Source: Clostridiaceae bacterium (GTDB taxonomy: Bacteria; Bacillota; Clostridia; Tissierellales; Sporanaerobacteraceae). Taken from it: a stretch of 64,000 bases of DNA. The position numbers and the translations under genes are program-made. The stretch spans positions 62,001 to 126,000 of the forward strand of contig JAHXQP010000009.1 of assembly GCA_019391515.1 (NCBI GenBank), in the 5' to 3' direction. Numbering within the stretch: the first letter of the stretch is position 1; each line of letters begins with the position of its first letter. The notes beneath the pieces were generated by a model. That model did not search any database. It was given only the letters and a program-made list of their open reading frames with translations, and was not told where the DNA came from. Positions 35,767 through 44,554 of the stretch are shown here, in pieces.

Positions 35767-36597
35767 ATGAATGTTGCAGTACTTAGTGGAAAAGGAGGAA
35801 CTGGAAAAACTACTGTATCTACAAATCTTGCTTTGGCCTTAAAATCAAATTACGTAGATTGTGATGTAGAAGAGCCTAATGGATTTTTGTTTTTAAAACC
35901 AAATATAGATGAAGTTGAAAAGGTTTTAGTAGATTATCCATATATTGATAGTAATAAATGCATATCTTGTGGTTCTTGTGTTAATGCATGCCAATTTAAT
36001 GCTTTAGCTAAAGTAAATAATGATATTATGTTATTTGAAAAACTATGTCATAGTTGTGGCGCTTGTGAAATTGCTTGCAATCATGGGGCACTAAAATATA
36101 AAAAGCGAAAAACAGGTACTATTGAAAAAGGCAAGTCTAAAGATATAAATTGTGCAAGAGGAGTTTTAGATATAGGAGAACCAATGGCCGTACCTATTAT
36201 AAATAAACTGTTAGATAATTTATTAGAAGGTTTAAATATTATAGATTGTCCTCCAGGGACTTCTTGTAATGTAGTAAATGCATTGAAGTATGCCAATGGT
36301 GCAATATTGGTTACAGAACCTACAAAATTTGGACTACATGATTTAGATATGGCAGTTGAAGTTGTGAAAATGTTTAATATTGATTATGGAATAATTATAA
36401 ACAAGGATGACGGAAAAGAAAATATAATAAGAAAATACTGTAAGGAAAATAATATAAAAATTATAGGTGCTATACCATATAGCAAAGATATAGCAGAGAT
36501 ATATTCAAAAGGAGAAATTTTATACGATGATTTAAATCAGAAATATATATTTGATGAATTAGCAGAGAGAATAAAGAAGGTGATAGCATGGAGTTAG
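35767..36597 (+). CDS. MinD-superfamily ATPase with inserted ferredoxin domain, first copy
   Basis: The 276-residue protein starts with a deviant Walker A, LSGKGGTGKTT (the signature lysine of the MinD/Mrp group), and has a ferredoxin insert with CISCGSCVNACQFNAL and CHSCGACEIACNHGAL around residues 60-105. IIDCPPGTSCNVV and VTEPTKFGLHDLDM follow. Such proteins are linked with iron-sulfur or cofactor handling. It overlaps the next ATPase gene by 10 nt; the two probably form a heterodimer. The partner substrate is unknown. Confidence 0.85.
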   Translation: MNVAVLSGKGGTGKTTVSTNLALALKSNYVDCDVEEPNGFLFLKPNIDEVEKVLVDYPYIDSNKCISCGSCVNACQFNALAKVNNDIMLFEKLCHSCGACEIACNHGALKYKKRKTGTIEKGKSKDINCARGVLDIGEPMAVPIINKLLDNLLEGLNIIDCPPGTSCNVVNALKYANGAILVTEPTKFGLHDLDMAVEVVKMFNIDYGIIINKDDGKENIIRKYCKENNIKIIGAIPYSKDIAEIYSKGEILYDDLNQKYIFDELAERIKKVIAWS

Positions 36598-37436
36598 TAG
36601 TTTTAAGTGGTAAAGGTGGAACTGGTAAAACTACTATTGCTACAGCCCTTTCAGAACTTGCAAAAAATGTAGTAAGGGTAGATTGTGATGTGGAAGCTTC
36701 TAATTTTTATTTATTTTATGATGGAGCTGATATAAAAAAAGGAGAGTTTGTTGGAGGTAAGATAGCATCTCTTAATAAAGAAAAATGTATAAAATGTGAT
36801 AAATGTGAAGAGGTATGTAAGTTTGATGCTATCCATGATCTAGAGATAGACCCTTATGCTTGTGAAGGTTGTGGAGCTTGTACTCTTATATGTCCACAAA
36901 ATGCAATAAAATTAAAAGATGAAAAAGCTGCAGATACATTTATAACTAAAACAGATGAAGGAATTATATCTAGAGCTGAAATGGAAATAGGAAGTGATGC
37001 TTCTGGCAAGCTTATAACTTTTCTCCGCAAAAATAGTAAAGAGTTTTCTGAAAAAGAAAAACTAACTATAATAGATGGATCACCAGGTATAGGTTGTCCA
37101 GTTATTGCTTCAATTACTGGTAGTGATATAGTTTTAATTGTTACAGAACCAACTAAATCAGGACTTGAAGATCTTAAAAGAGTAGTATCTTTATGTGAAC
37201 ATTTTGGAGTACCTGTTTTAGTATCTATAAATAAATATGATATAAATGAAGATATGAGTAATGAGATTGAAAAATATATAGAAGAAAAAGGATTAAAACT
37301 TATAGGAAAGATTCCATATGATGACATGGTTATGAAGTCTATAAATGAATTAAAACCAATAACTTATTATGAAAACAGTATAGCTAAAATAGCCATTGAA
37401 GAAATGTGGTCAAATATTAAAAAAATAATATTTTAG
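36588..37436 (+). CDS. MinD-superfamily ATPase with inserted ferredoxin domain, second copy
   Basis: A 282-residue paralogue of the previous gene with LSGKGGTGKTTIATAL, two Fe-S motifs CIKCDKCEEVCKFDAI and CEGCGACTLICPQNAI, and IIDGSPGIGCPVIASITGSD, VTEPTKSGLEDLKRV. All eight ferredoxin cysteines are present. It begins within the end of the first copy and ends 11 nt before the second NifX-like gene. Confidence 0.85.
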   Translation: MELVVLSGKGGTGKTTIATALSELAKNVVRVDCDVEASNFYLFYDGADIKKGEFVGGKIASLNKEKCIKCDKCEEVCKFDAIHDLEIDPYACEGCGACTLICPQNAIKLKDEKAADTFITKTDEGIISRAEMEIGSDASGKLITFLRKNSKEFSEKEKLTIIDGSPGIGCPVIASITGSDIVLIVTEPTKSGLEDLKRVVSLCEHFGVPVLVSINKYDINEDMSNEIEKYIEEKGLKLIGKIPYDDMVMKSINELKPITYYENSIAKIAIEEMWSNIKKIIF

Positions 37437-37447
37437 GAGGAATGAAA

Positions 37448-37804
37448 ATGAAGATAGCAGTTGCAAGTGAAGGTAAATTAGTTAGTGGTCATTTTGGACA
37501 TTGTGAAGGTTTTACAATATATGATGTTAATGACAATAAGATATTGGATAAAAAATTTGTACCAAATCCAGGACATAAGCCAGGATTTTTACCAGTTTTT
37601 TTAAAAGAGCAAAAGGCAGATATAATAATATCTGGAGGTATGGGAGCTCATGCTCAAGAGCTTTTCAATGAAAATGGTATCGAAGTAGTAGTAGGAGCTC
37701 AAGGTGCATCTGACGATATAGTACACAGATATCTAAAGGGAGAACTTAAATCTACAGGAAGTGTTTGTACTGAACATCAACATGAAGGTCATTGCAATGA
37801 ATAA
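37448..37804 (+). CDS. NifX-type protein, second copy, with His/Cys-rich tail
   Basis: The fold is as in the gene at 35389: KIAVASEGKLVSGHFGHCEGFTIYD and IISGGMGAHAQELFNENGIEVVVGAQG. The C-terminus SVCTEHQHEGHCNE has four His/Cys-type residues suited to metal binding. ATG 37448 is preferred because AGGAGG lies 7 nt upstream; ATG 37442 would leave one base. Closes the four-gene cluster NifX-MinD-MinD-NifX. Confidence 0.82.
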   Translation: MKIAVASEGKLVSGHFGHCEGFTIYDVNDNKILDKKFVPNPGHKPGFLPVFLKEQKADIIISGGMGAHAQELFNENGIEVVVGAQGASDDIVHRYLKGELKSTGSVCTEHQHEGHCNE

Positions 37805-37816
37805 ATAGGAATAACT

Positions 37817-37853
37817 AAGCCATCACTCTATTTTGAAAGTGGTGGCTTTTTTA
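37817..37853. terminator. Convergent terminator
   Basis: AAGCCATCACT pairs with AGTGGTGGCTT (one G-T pair), followed by TTTTTTAA. It separates the NifX-like gene from the convergent pseudouridine synthase gene. Confidence 0.85.
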
Positions 37854-37856
37854 ATA

Positions 37857-38540
37857 TCATTTATCTTTTCCTAAGTTATTCATATCAAAAATGTTCCAAG
37901 GATATTGATCATAAGGAAGAGATGAAAAAGTTAAAAATTGTTTGTTAACAGGATGGATGAAACCTATTTTATGTGACCATAGGGCAATTTGTGTCCATTC
38001 CTTTTTCTTCATAAATATTTTGTTATATTTCCTATCTCCCCATATAGGTAGATTTGCATGAGAAAGTTGTACCCTTATTTGGTGATGGCGACCTGTTTTT
38101 AAAGTTATTTTAAGTAAACTAATAGTTCCATCTAGTCCTGTTTTAATAGTTTCTAAAACTTCGTATTCAAGTATTGCTTCTTTAGAACCCCTTGTATCTT
38201 TTTTTACTACTTTACTCATATTAATAGTTCTTAATTTTTTTAGATAATCTCTTAACTCTTCTTTGGAATTTTCAGGTTCTCCGCAAACTATTGCAAGATA
38301 TTCTTTATAAAGTTTATGTTCTGAGGCTTGTCTAGATAAAATTGAATTAGATTTTTTGTTTTTCGCATATACCATAATTCCTCCAACAGGACGATCTAAT
38401 CTATGAACAAGTCTAAGGTTTGGCTTTTCTAACATGGCTATAAGGTCAGTATCATTTGTTTTGTCGCTTTGACAAGGAACTTTTGGTGGCTTTTCTACTA
38501 TTAATATATCTTTGTCTTGAAAAATAATGTTTAAGTTCAT
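37857..38540 (-). CDS. RluA-family pseudouridine synthase
   Basis: The 227-residue protein contains the catalytic-Asp motif RLVHRLDRPVGGIMVYAK, ILSRQASEHKLYKEYLAIVCG and TGRHHQIRVQLSHANLPIWGDRKY. It lacks an N-terminal S4 domain, as in short RluA/YlyB-like members that modify rRNA or tRNA uridines. The RNA target cannot be told. A GGAGGAAAA site precedes the ATG on the minus strand. Confidence 0.88.
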   Translation of the reverse strand: MNLNIIFQDKDILIVEKPPKVPCQSDKTNDTDLIAMLEKPNLRLVHRLDRPVGGIMVYAKNKKSNSILSRQASEHKLYKEYLAIVCGEPENSKEELRDYLKKLRTINMSKVVKKDTRGSKEAILEYEVLETIKTGLDGTISLLKITLKTGRHHQIRVQLSHANLPIWGDRKYNKIFMKKKEWTQIALWSHKIGFIHPVNKQFLTFSSLPYDQYPWNIFDMNNLGKDK

Positions 38541-39081
38541 TTTTTTCCTCCTATGTTTTTTAATTTATAAAAACAAAACAAATATATTATATATAAATTA
38601 TTATTCAATTGACAACTATATATTTTAGATAATAATTTTATTTTTTAAAGAATGATATTTTAATGAATTACTTTTTAGTATATATATTAAAAACTATTTA
38701 AAGTTAAAGATGAAGATGAATAGAATTAGGTAAACTTAAAGTATTAAAATATAAGATTATCACTAGCTTTTGACAAATAAGTTAAAGTTTATGCTTAACC
38801 TTAGTATAAGATTATTTTATAAATACTATAAACAAAAGTGAAACTATAGAACTATATAAAAATGTAGCGAAAGACATTAGACAAGCAGTGGAAATAATTG
38901 TATGATAGGTTAGATGGGGAATTATATAATAATATTCTAAAATATGGATTTTAATAAAAGGAAAATAGGGAAAATTCTGTTACGGTGAGAAAAGATATAG
39001 GGAAGTTCTAGAAAACTATGAGAGCAGCAGGTTAAAAGTAATGACATTAAAATGGATTTATAAAAAATGGAGGTATTTAAA
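38541..39081 (+). other. Intergenic region with possible decayed coding remnant
   Basis: The 541 nt are AT-rich. A protein-like reading frame at 38822-38902 (ending KDIRQAVEIIV) meets a stop, but a one-base change of frame at 38901 continues into YDRLDGELYNNILKYGF up to a stop near 38954. Another open stretch, 38985 on, reads REVLENYESSRLKVMTLKW. These look like pieces of a lost gene, which I cannot identify. No RNA gene or terminator was seen. Confidence 0.35.
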
Positions 39082-39888
39082 TTGAAAACTTGTATCTACT
39101 ACTTTACTGGAACGGGAAATTCTTATTTTGTAGCAAAAAAATTGACTAGGTACATAAATGGAGCAGATCTTATACCTATTGCAAGCCTTATGAAAGAAGA
39201 AGAGATAAATTGTCCTTATGACAATGTGGGAATTGCATTTCCTCTTTATTATGGAGGGCTTCCAGAAATAGTGATTAGATTTTTAAAGAAGATAAACATT
39301 AAAAAAAGTGCTTATATATTTGCTCTTTGTACAAGAGGAAGCTCCAATGGACAAGCAATGGCTCAAATAAATAAGATACTTAAGCAAAAAAGAAGAAGAT
39401 TAAATGGAAATTTTTACATAACTATGCCTGATAATTATGTAAAAAAGTTTCAAATGAAAACTGAAGAGGAAGGAAAAGAAATAATTAGAGATGCAAATAG
39501 TGATATTTTAAAAATAGCAAAGGCAGTATCAAAAAAGAGAGAAATAAAAAGAAGTTTTAGTTTTTATGGGCTTATGATGAAGCCTTTTTATAGAAGTTTT
39601 ATAAAAAATGTTCACATAAGTGATAAAGATTTTAATGTAGATGAATCATGTATTGGATGTGGAATATGTAAAAAAGTATGTCCTGTAGACAATATTGAAT
39701 TAGTTCATGGGAAACCTGAGTGGAGGATGGATTGCCAGCAATGTATGGCCTGTATTCAATTTTGCCCTAATGAAGCTATTCAAATAAGTGAAAAAACTAG
39801 AAATAGGAGAAGGTACAAAAATCCTTATATAACTGTAGAAGAATTAGAAGAGATGAAAGATTATAGATTATATAAAAATAAATGTTAA
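39082..39888 (+). CDS. EFR1-family flavodoxin/ferredoxin protein
   Basis: A flavodoxin-like N-terminus with CIYYFTGTGNSYFVAKKL (phosphate-binding TGTGNS) and GIAFPLYYGGLPEIV binds FMN; the C-terminus has two [4Fe-4S] motifs, CIGCGICKKVCPVDNIE and CQQCMACIQFCPNEAIQ. EFR1-type proteins are abundant in clostridia; their electron partners are mostly unknown. The TTG at 39082 lies 9 nt after GGAGG, whereas the in-frame ATG at 39067 overlaps that site, so TTG is chosen. 268 residues. Confidence 0.85.
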   Translation: MKTCIYYFTGTGNSYFVAKKLTRYINGADLIPIASLMKEEEINCPYDNVGIAFPLYYGGLPEIVIRFLKKINIKKSAYIFALCTRGSSNGQAMAQINKILKQKRRRLNGNFYITMPDNYVKKFQMKTEEEGKEIIRDANSDILKIAKAVSKKREIKRSFSFYGLMMKPFYRSFIKNVHISDKDFNVDESCIGCGICKKVCPVDNIELVHGKPEWRMDCQQCMACIQFCPNEAIQISEKTRNRRRYKNPYITVEELEEMKDYRLYKNKC

Positions 39889-39999
39889 TAGACAGAATAG
39901 AGTTTTCAATATTGGAAGCTCTATTTTGCTTTAAAATATGATAAAATGGGTATTATGCCTATAATGACTTTAAAAATAGACATACGAAAGGGGATATTT

Positions 40000-40926
40000 A
40001 TGGAAAGATTTTTTACTAAGAAGGTAAACATACTCATAGTTTCTCTTGTAGCTATGGCACTTTGGGGAAGTGCTTTTCCAGTTTTAAAGGTTAGTTATGA
40101 GAGGCTTGCAATTGAAGGACCAGATATATATTCAAAAATATACTTTGCAGGACTAAGGTTTTTTATAGCTTCTATATTAGTATTTTTAGCAGCTAAACTA
40201 ATCTTTAAAATGAATATAAATATTAAAAAAGACTATATAAAATCTTTTATTATACTTGGACTTTTGCAGACAACTTTGCAATATTTCTTTTTCTATATAG
40301 GTGTAGCTAATACTACGGGCATAAAAAGTGCTATACTCCAAGCTAGTGGCACATTTTTTACTGTTATATTGGCACATTTTATTTATAATAATGATAAGTT
40401 AAATATACAAAAAGTTTTAAGTTTAATTTTAGGGTTTGGAGGAATCCTCATAGTTAATGTAGGTAAAGATTTTGATTTAAGTTTTAAACTGATAGGAGAA
40501 GGTTTCTTATTATTTTCTGCATTAGTAAGCACTTTTGCTACTATATATGTAAAGAATGTTTCTCAAGGTATAGAACCAGTATTTCTTACAGGAGGTCAAA
40601 TGTTTTTTGGTTCTTTACCATTATTGATTGTAGGAAAAGTTGGAATGGGTGGGTCTAATCTTACCTTTGATAAAGTAAGTTTTACATTATTATTATATTC
40701 GGCTTTTCTTTCGGCTACGGCTTTTTTACTATGGTATATGATTTTAAAATATAATAAACCAGGTGAAGTAAGTATATATAGATTGTTTATACCTATATTT
40801 GGAGCTACTTTATCTGCTATTTTTATTAAAGGAGAACATTTCACTTTCAATTTAGTTATAGGACTAGCTCTAGTAGTCCTAGGTATTTTGGTATTAAACT
40901 TAAATAGAAAGCAAGAATTTGAATAA
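40000..40926 (+). CDS. EamA/DMT-family transporter
   Basis: A 308-residue protein with ten predicted helices in two EamA repeats: VAMALWGSAFPVLKVSYERL, AILQASGTFFTVILAHFIY and a second repeat with SAFLSATAFLLWYMILKYN, PIFGATLSAIFIKGEHF and GLALVVLGILVLN. These export metabolites or amino acids; the substrate is unknown. The ATG at 40000 follows AAAGGGG; an upstream in-frame ATG (39946) would add a non-family extension. Confidence 0.87.
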   Translation: MERFFTKKVNILIVSLVAMALWGSAFPVLKVSYERLAIEGPDIYSKIYFAGLRFFIASILVFLAAKLIFKMNINIKKDYIKSFIILGLLQTTLQYFFFYIGVANTTGIKSAILQASGTFFTVILAHFIYNNDKLNIQKVLSLILGFGGILIVNVGKDFDLSFKLIGEGFLLFSALVSTFATIYVKNVSQGIEPVFLTGGQMFFGSLPLLIVGKVGMGGSNLTFDKVSFTLLLYSAFLSATAFLLWYMILKYNKPGEVSIYRLFIPIFGATLSAIFIKGEHFTFNLVIGLALVVLGILVLNLNRKQEFE

Positions 40927-40940
40927 TATAAATGTTTTTT

Positions 40941-40992
40941 AATATCAGCAACTATCTATATAGATTAACTATTTTTCACTTTTGTTGATATT
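40941..40992 (+). terminator. Weak inverted repeat after DMT gene
   Basis: AATATCAGCAA (40941-40951) pairs with TTGTTGATATT (40982-40992), with a 30-nt loop and no clear T-run. Could be a terminator or an operator. Confidence 0.3.
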
Positions 40993-41074
40993 ATTATCGA
41001 AGGAAATTGAAAAACTTTTTATTTAAAGTTAAGTAAAGAGTTATTAATACTATAAAATTAATGGGGAGTTGCAT

Positions 41075-41926
41075 ATGGTTAAATTAACATTGGATAGAGT
41101 AGTTGAGAAAGTTGAAGAGATGCCAGTTTTACCAAATAGAATAAATAAGATAATAGAAATTGTTGAAAATCCAGACTCTACAGTTAAAGATTTGGAAAAC
41201 GAAATATTGAAGGACCAAAGTTTAACTTCAAAAGTTCTTAAACTTGCTAATACTACCCATTATGGATATCCGAGGAAAATAAGCACTGTTTCAAGAGCTA
41301 CAATATTGTTAGGATTTCAAACCATTAAAAGTATAGCTTTGGTCTCTACAGTAAGTAAATATCTTTTAGGAGAGCTGGAAGGATATGCCCTTGGAAAAAA
41401 TGATTTGTGGAAGCAATCGCAAACTTGTGGTATTATTTCAAGATATATTGGAAAGAAAAAAAGTATTGAAAATCCTGAGAAAGCTTATATTGCAGGGCTG
41501 TTAAGAGATATAGGGAAAACTATATTAAATCATTATGTACAAAGTGAATATCATGAAATAGTGAAAATAGTTGAAGAAGAAAGGGTTCCATTTTTAGAAG
41601 CAGAAAAGTTAGTTCTTGGATTTGATCATGCTAAAATAGGAAGTAAAGTTGCACAAAAGTGGAATTTTCCTAAAGATTTAGTAGAAGCTATAGAATATCA
41701 TCATACACCTGAAAAAGCTTTGGAAAATCCAGAGTTAGTATCTATAGTCCATGTAGCAGATGCTATAACTATGATGATGGGAGTTGGTCTTGGAGTAGAT
41801 GGTATGAAATATAATTTATCACAGTTTGCAATAGATAATTTAAAATTAAATGAAACAGAAATACAATGTATTATTTCAGAAGCATCGGATTTAATAATAG
41901 ATGATGATAATTTTAATGTAATTTAG
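41075..41926 (+). CDS. HDOD-domain protein
   Basis: The 283-residue protein has the HDOD signature: LPNRINKIIEIVENPDSTVKDLENEILKDQSLTSKVLKLANT, FQTIKSIALVSTVSKYL, AGLLRDIGKTILNHY and PKDLVEAIEYHHTPEKA. The HD pair of phosphohydrolases is replaced by RD in LLRDIGK, as usual in HDOD, so no enzyme activity is expected. HDOD proteins act in signalling, often with c-di-GMP or chemotaxis partners; none is adjacent. ATG 41075 is chosen over TTG 41069, which touches GGGGAG. Confidence 0.85.
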   Translation: MVKLTLDRVVEKVEEMPVLPNRINKIIEIVENPDSTVKDLENEILKDQSLTSKVLKLANTTHYGYPRKISTVSRATILLGFQTIKSIALVSTVSKYLLGELEGYALGKNDLWKQSQTCGIISRYIGKKKSIENPEKAYIAGLLRDIGKTILNHYVQSEYHEIVKIVEEERVPFLEAEKLVLGFDHAKIGSKVAQKWNFPKDLVEAIEYHHTPEKALENPELVSIVHVADAITMMMGVGLGVDGMKYNLSQFAIDNLKLNETEIQCIISEASDLIIDDDNFNVI

Positions 41927-41928
41927 AT

Positions 41929-41975
41929 AAAAGGAGATTTCCAATAAGCATTTGAGAAATCTTCTTTTATTTTTG
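41929..41975 (+). terminator. Terminator between HDOD and Crp genes
   Basis: AAAAGGAGATTTC pairs with GAAATCTTCTTTT, followed by ATTTTTG; the loop is 14 nt. Confidence 0.75.
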
Positions 41976-41999
41976 TATTTTTTTAAAAGGGGTGTTTCA

Positions 42000-42689
42000 A
42001 TGGTAGAGTCCATAAAAAAAAGCATTTTAAAATTAAGTTTTTTTACTGATTTAGACAGAGAATATATAAATTATTTAGCTGAATCTTCTTTTAGAGTTGA
42101 ATTGAAGAAAGGGGAATCTTTATTTTCCGAAAGAGACGAAGTGAAAAATATCTATATGATATTGGAAGGGAAAATGACTCTTTTTAGACTTTCAGAAATA
42201 GGACAAAAGAGGATTATATATATATTGGATTCAGGAGAAATCATTAATGAAGTAATTTTTGATAATATGCCTGCTTCAATAAATTGTGAAGCCTTTGAAG
42301 ATAGCATAGTAATAGGTTTTGGTAAAGAAACCTTGTTATATGTAATGGAGAAAAACTTTGATTTAACCCAAAAGGTAATAAAATCTATGGGCAAAAAGAT
42401 AAGAAGGCAGTATAGGCAACTTAAAAATACAGTTCCAATAAGAATGGATAAAAAGCTAGCGGCAAAGCTTTGGAAGCTTAGCAGAGATTATGGAATAGGG
42501 GTGGAAGGTGGGGTTTTAATAAATTTAGATTTAAGCATTACTTATTTAGCAGATATGCTAGGAAGTACAAGGGAAACTGTTTCAAGATGTATGAGCGACT
42601 TGAAAAAAGAAAATCTTGTTGAATATAGAAATGGAAAAATTCTAGTGAAAGATCGAAAGAAAATGTCCATATATTTTAGGGGGGTGTGA
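42000..42689 (+). CDS. Crp/Fnr-family transcription regulator
   Basis: A 229-residue cyclic-nucleotide-binding-fold protein: cap domain with LKKGESLFSERDEVKNIYMILEGKMTLFRLSEIGQKRIIYIL, and a helix-turn-helix SITYLADMLGSTRETVSRCMSDLKKENLVE. The recognition helix RETVSR keeps the Arg-Glu-Arg pattern by which E. coli CRP reads TGTGA. No N-terminal cysteine cluster is seen, so it is not an FNR-type iron-sulfur sensor. ATG 42000 follows AAAGGGGTG. Position just upstream of the FNT-asrABC genes suggests a sulfite regulator; its TGA stop lies inside a CRP-type palindrome. Confidence 0.87.
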   Translation: MVESIKKSILKLSFFTDLDREYINYLAESSFRVELKKGESLFSERDEVKNIYMILEGKMTLFRLSEIGQKRIIYILDSGEIINEVIFDNMPASINCEAFEDSIVIGFGKETLLYVMEKNFDLTQKVIKSMGKKIRRQYRQLKNTVPIRMDKKLAAKLWKLSRDYGIGVEGGVLINLDLSITYLADMLGSTRETVSRCMSDLKKENLVEYRNGKILVKDRKKMSIYFRGV

Positions 42690-42700
42690 TTTTTATCACA
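42685..42700 (+). promoter_or_regulatory. Consensus CRP-type operator TGTGA-N6-TCACA
   Basis: TGTGA (42685-42689) and TCACA (42696-42700) are exact half-sites with a 6-nt spacer, overlapping the stop codon of the Crp-family gene and preceding the FNT channel gene by about 60 nt. The same sequence is a hairpin followed 9 nt later by a run of nine T, so it may also terminate the regulator transcript. Confidence 0.75.
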
Positions 42701-42762
42701 TCCATTCTTTTTTTTATATGTTATTTTATATGTAAAAGTAAAAAAAGAGGGGGATTTATATT

Positions 42763-43572
42763 ATGTTTAGTCAAGAAATTAACAACTTGGCTTCAATAGC
42801 GACAAATAAGAAAACGTTATTACAAGAAAACAAAACAGGCTACTTATTAGCTTCTATGCTAGCTGGAATCTATGTAGGAATTGGAATACTCCTTATTTTT
42901 ACTATTGGAGGGTTATTGCAACCAGCAGATATACCAGGAGTGAAAATTTTGATGGGAGTATCTTTTGGTGTAGCACTTAGTCTTGTTCTTGTGGCTGGTT
43001 CTGAGCTTTTTACAGGAAATAATTTAATAATGATGGTTGGGTCGTTGAGGGGGCAAGTTTCTTGGAAAGATAGTATATCTGTTTGGATATATAGTTATAT
43101 AGGAAATTTTTTTGGAAGTATACTTCTTTCCATATTATATGTTCAATCAGGACTTGCTACAGGTAGTATAGCAGATTTTATAATAAATGGATCTAAGGCT
43201 AAAATTAGCACAGGGTTTGGAGAATTATTTATTAGAGGCATACTTTGTAATATGTTAGTATGTTTGGCAGTTTGGTGTTTTTTTAAATTAAAAGAAGAAT
43301 CAGCAAAGCTTATAATGATATTTTGGTGTTTGTTTGCATTTATAACCATAGGATTTGAGCATAGCATAGCAAATATGACATTAATTACTACTGCAATGAT
43401 GTTACCCAATGGTGGAACAGTTTCTTTGGCTGGAATTTTTAAAAATCTTATACCTGTAACGATAGGAAATTTTATTGGCGGTGCAATTTTTATAGGTTGG
43501 ACTTATTGTTTTATAGCTAATGGCAAAGAAAAGGTAAAGGAGGAAAAGAGCTATGGGGACTTATCTAAATAA
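42763..43572 (+). CDS. Formate/nitrite transporter family channel, probable hydrosulfide (HS-) channel
   Basis: The 269-residue protein has six hydrophobic helices and FNT motifs: LLASMLAGIYVGIGILL, VAGSELFTGNNLIMMVG, SYIGNFFGSILLSI, RGILCNMLVCLAVW and GFEHSIANMTLI, then TIGNFIGGAIFIG. In Clostridioides difficile a FNT protein coded with asrABC conducts HS-. The same position here supports sulfide export from sulfite reduction. Its end overlaps asrA by 20 nt. Confidence 0.88.
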   Translation: MFSQEINNLASIATNKKTLLQENKTGYLLASMLAGIYVGIGILLIFTIGGLLQPADIPGVKILMGVSFGVALSLVLVAGSELFTGNNLIMMVGSLRGQVSWKDSISVWIYSYIGNFFGSILLSILYVQSGLATGSIADFIINGSKAKISTGFGELFIRGILCNMLVCLAVWCFFKLKEESAKLIMIFWCLFAFITIGFEHSIANMTLITTAMMLPNGGTVSLAGIFKNLIPVTIGNFIGGAIFIGWTYCFIANGKEKVKEEKSYGDLSK

Positions 43573-44554
43573 GAAAGAATTTAATGATGTATTAAAGGAA
43601 CTAAAAAAAGAATATAGAATATACGGGCCTAAATTATTTAGAAATAAGGGTAGATTTTCAGATACAGATTTAGTTAGATATGATGAAATATCTGATTTAG
43701 ACGAAATAGAATTCAATAAAAAATCTTATTATTCTCCTAAAGAAGTATTACTTCCTATTATGCAGACATTATTTTATTTTACAGAAGATAAAGTCATAGA
43801 ACCAAAAATAGATGATAAAAAGGTATTAGTATTTCTGAGAAGTTGTGACATACATGCAGTAAAAAGATTAGATGAAATATATTTAAAAAATGGGGTAGAA
43901 GATCCTTATTACAAAAGACGAAGAGAAAAAATAAAATTTATACTTATGGAATGTCAAAGTAGTTTTGAAAACTGTTTCTGTGTAAGTATGGGAACTAATA
44001 AAACCGATGATTATTCTTTATTTGTTAAAAAAGATGGTGATAGTATACTGGTTAAAGTGAAAGATGAAGATTTTACTTCTTACTTTGATATGGGAGAAGA
44101 GATTGAAGTAAATCCGAAGTTTATAAAGGAAAATAAAATTAAAGTAAGTATACCAGATGATTTAGATATAGATATATTTAAATCACCTATATGGAGTGAG
44201 TATACTTCTAGATGTATAGGTTGTGGTAGGTGTAATACAGTATGTGGTACTTGTTCTTGTTTTTCTATGCAAGATATTTTTTATAAGGATAATGAAAAAA
44301 CGGGAGAAAGAAGAAGGGTGTGGGCATCTTGTCAAATAGATGGCTATTCTGAGGTAGCTGGAGGTTTTGATTTTAGGAGTAATCAAGGAGATAGGATGAG
44401 GTTTAAAGTAATGCACAAAATATATGATTTTAATAAAAGATTTGGCTATCAGATGTGTGTAGGATGTGGAAGATGTGATGATGCATGTCCAGAATATATA
44501 TCATTCTCCAATTGTGTCAATAAGCTAAATCAAGAAATAAAGGAGGAAAAGTAA
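43553..44554 (+). CDS. asrA: Anaerobic sulfite reductase subunit A
   Basis: The 333-residue iron-sulfur subunit has clusters CIGCGRCNTVCGTCSCF and CVGCGRCDDACPEY, the second pair of four-cysteine ligands being typical of AsrA. It passes electrons from AsrB to the siroheme subunit AsrC. The ATG at 43553 lies inside the end of the FNT gene with AAGGAGG upstream. The asrB start immediately follows the stop. Confidence 0.94.
   Translation: MGTYLNKKEFNDVLKELKKEYRIYGPKLFRNKGRFSDTDLVRYDEISDLDEIEFNKKSYYSPKEVLLPIMQTLFYFTEDKVIEPKIDDKKVLVFLRSCDIHAVKRLDEIYLKNGVEDPYYKRRREKIKFILMECQSSFENCFCVSMGTNKTDDYSLFVKKDGDSILVKVKDEDFTSYFDMGEEIEVNPKFIKENKIKVSIPDDLDIDIFKSPIWSEYTSRCIGCGRCNTVCGTCSCFSMQDIFYKDNEKTGERRRVWASCQIDGYSEVAGGFDFRSNQGDRMRFKVMHKIYDFNKRFGYQMCVGCGRCDDACPEYISFSNCVNKLNQEIKEEK

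Noticed and set aside
36854-37327. 157-codon minus-strand frame inside the second MinD-ferredoxin gene
   Set aside because: Low-complexity Ser/Ile-rich translation opposite a clear coding region; not supported.
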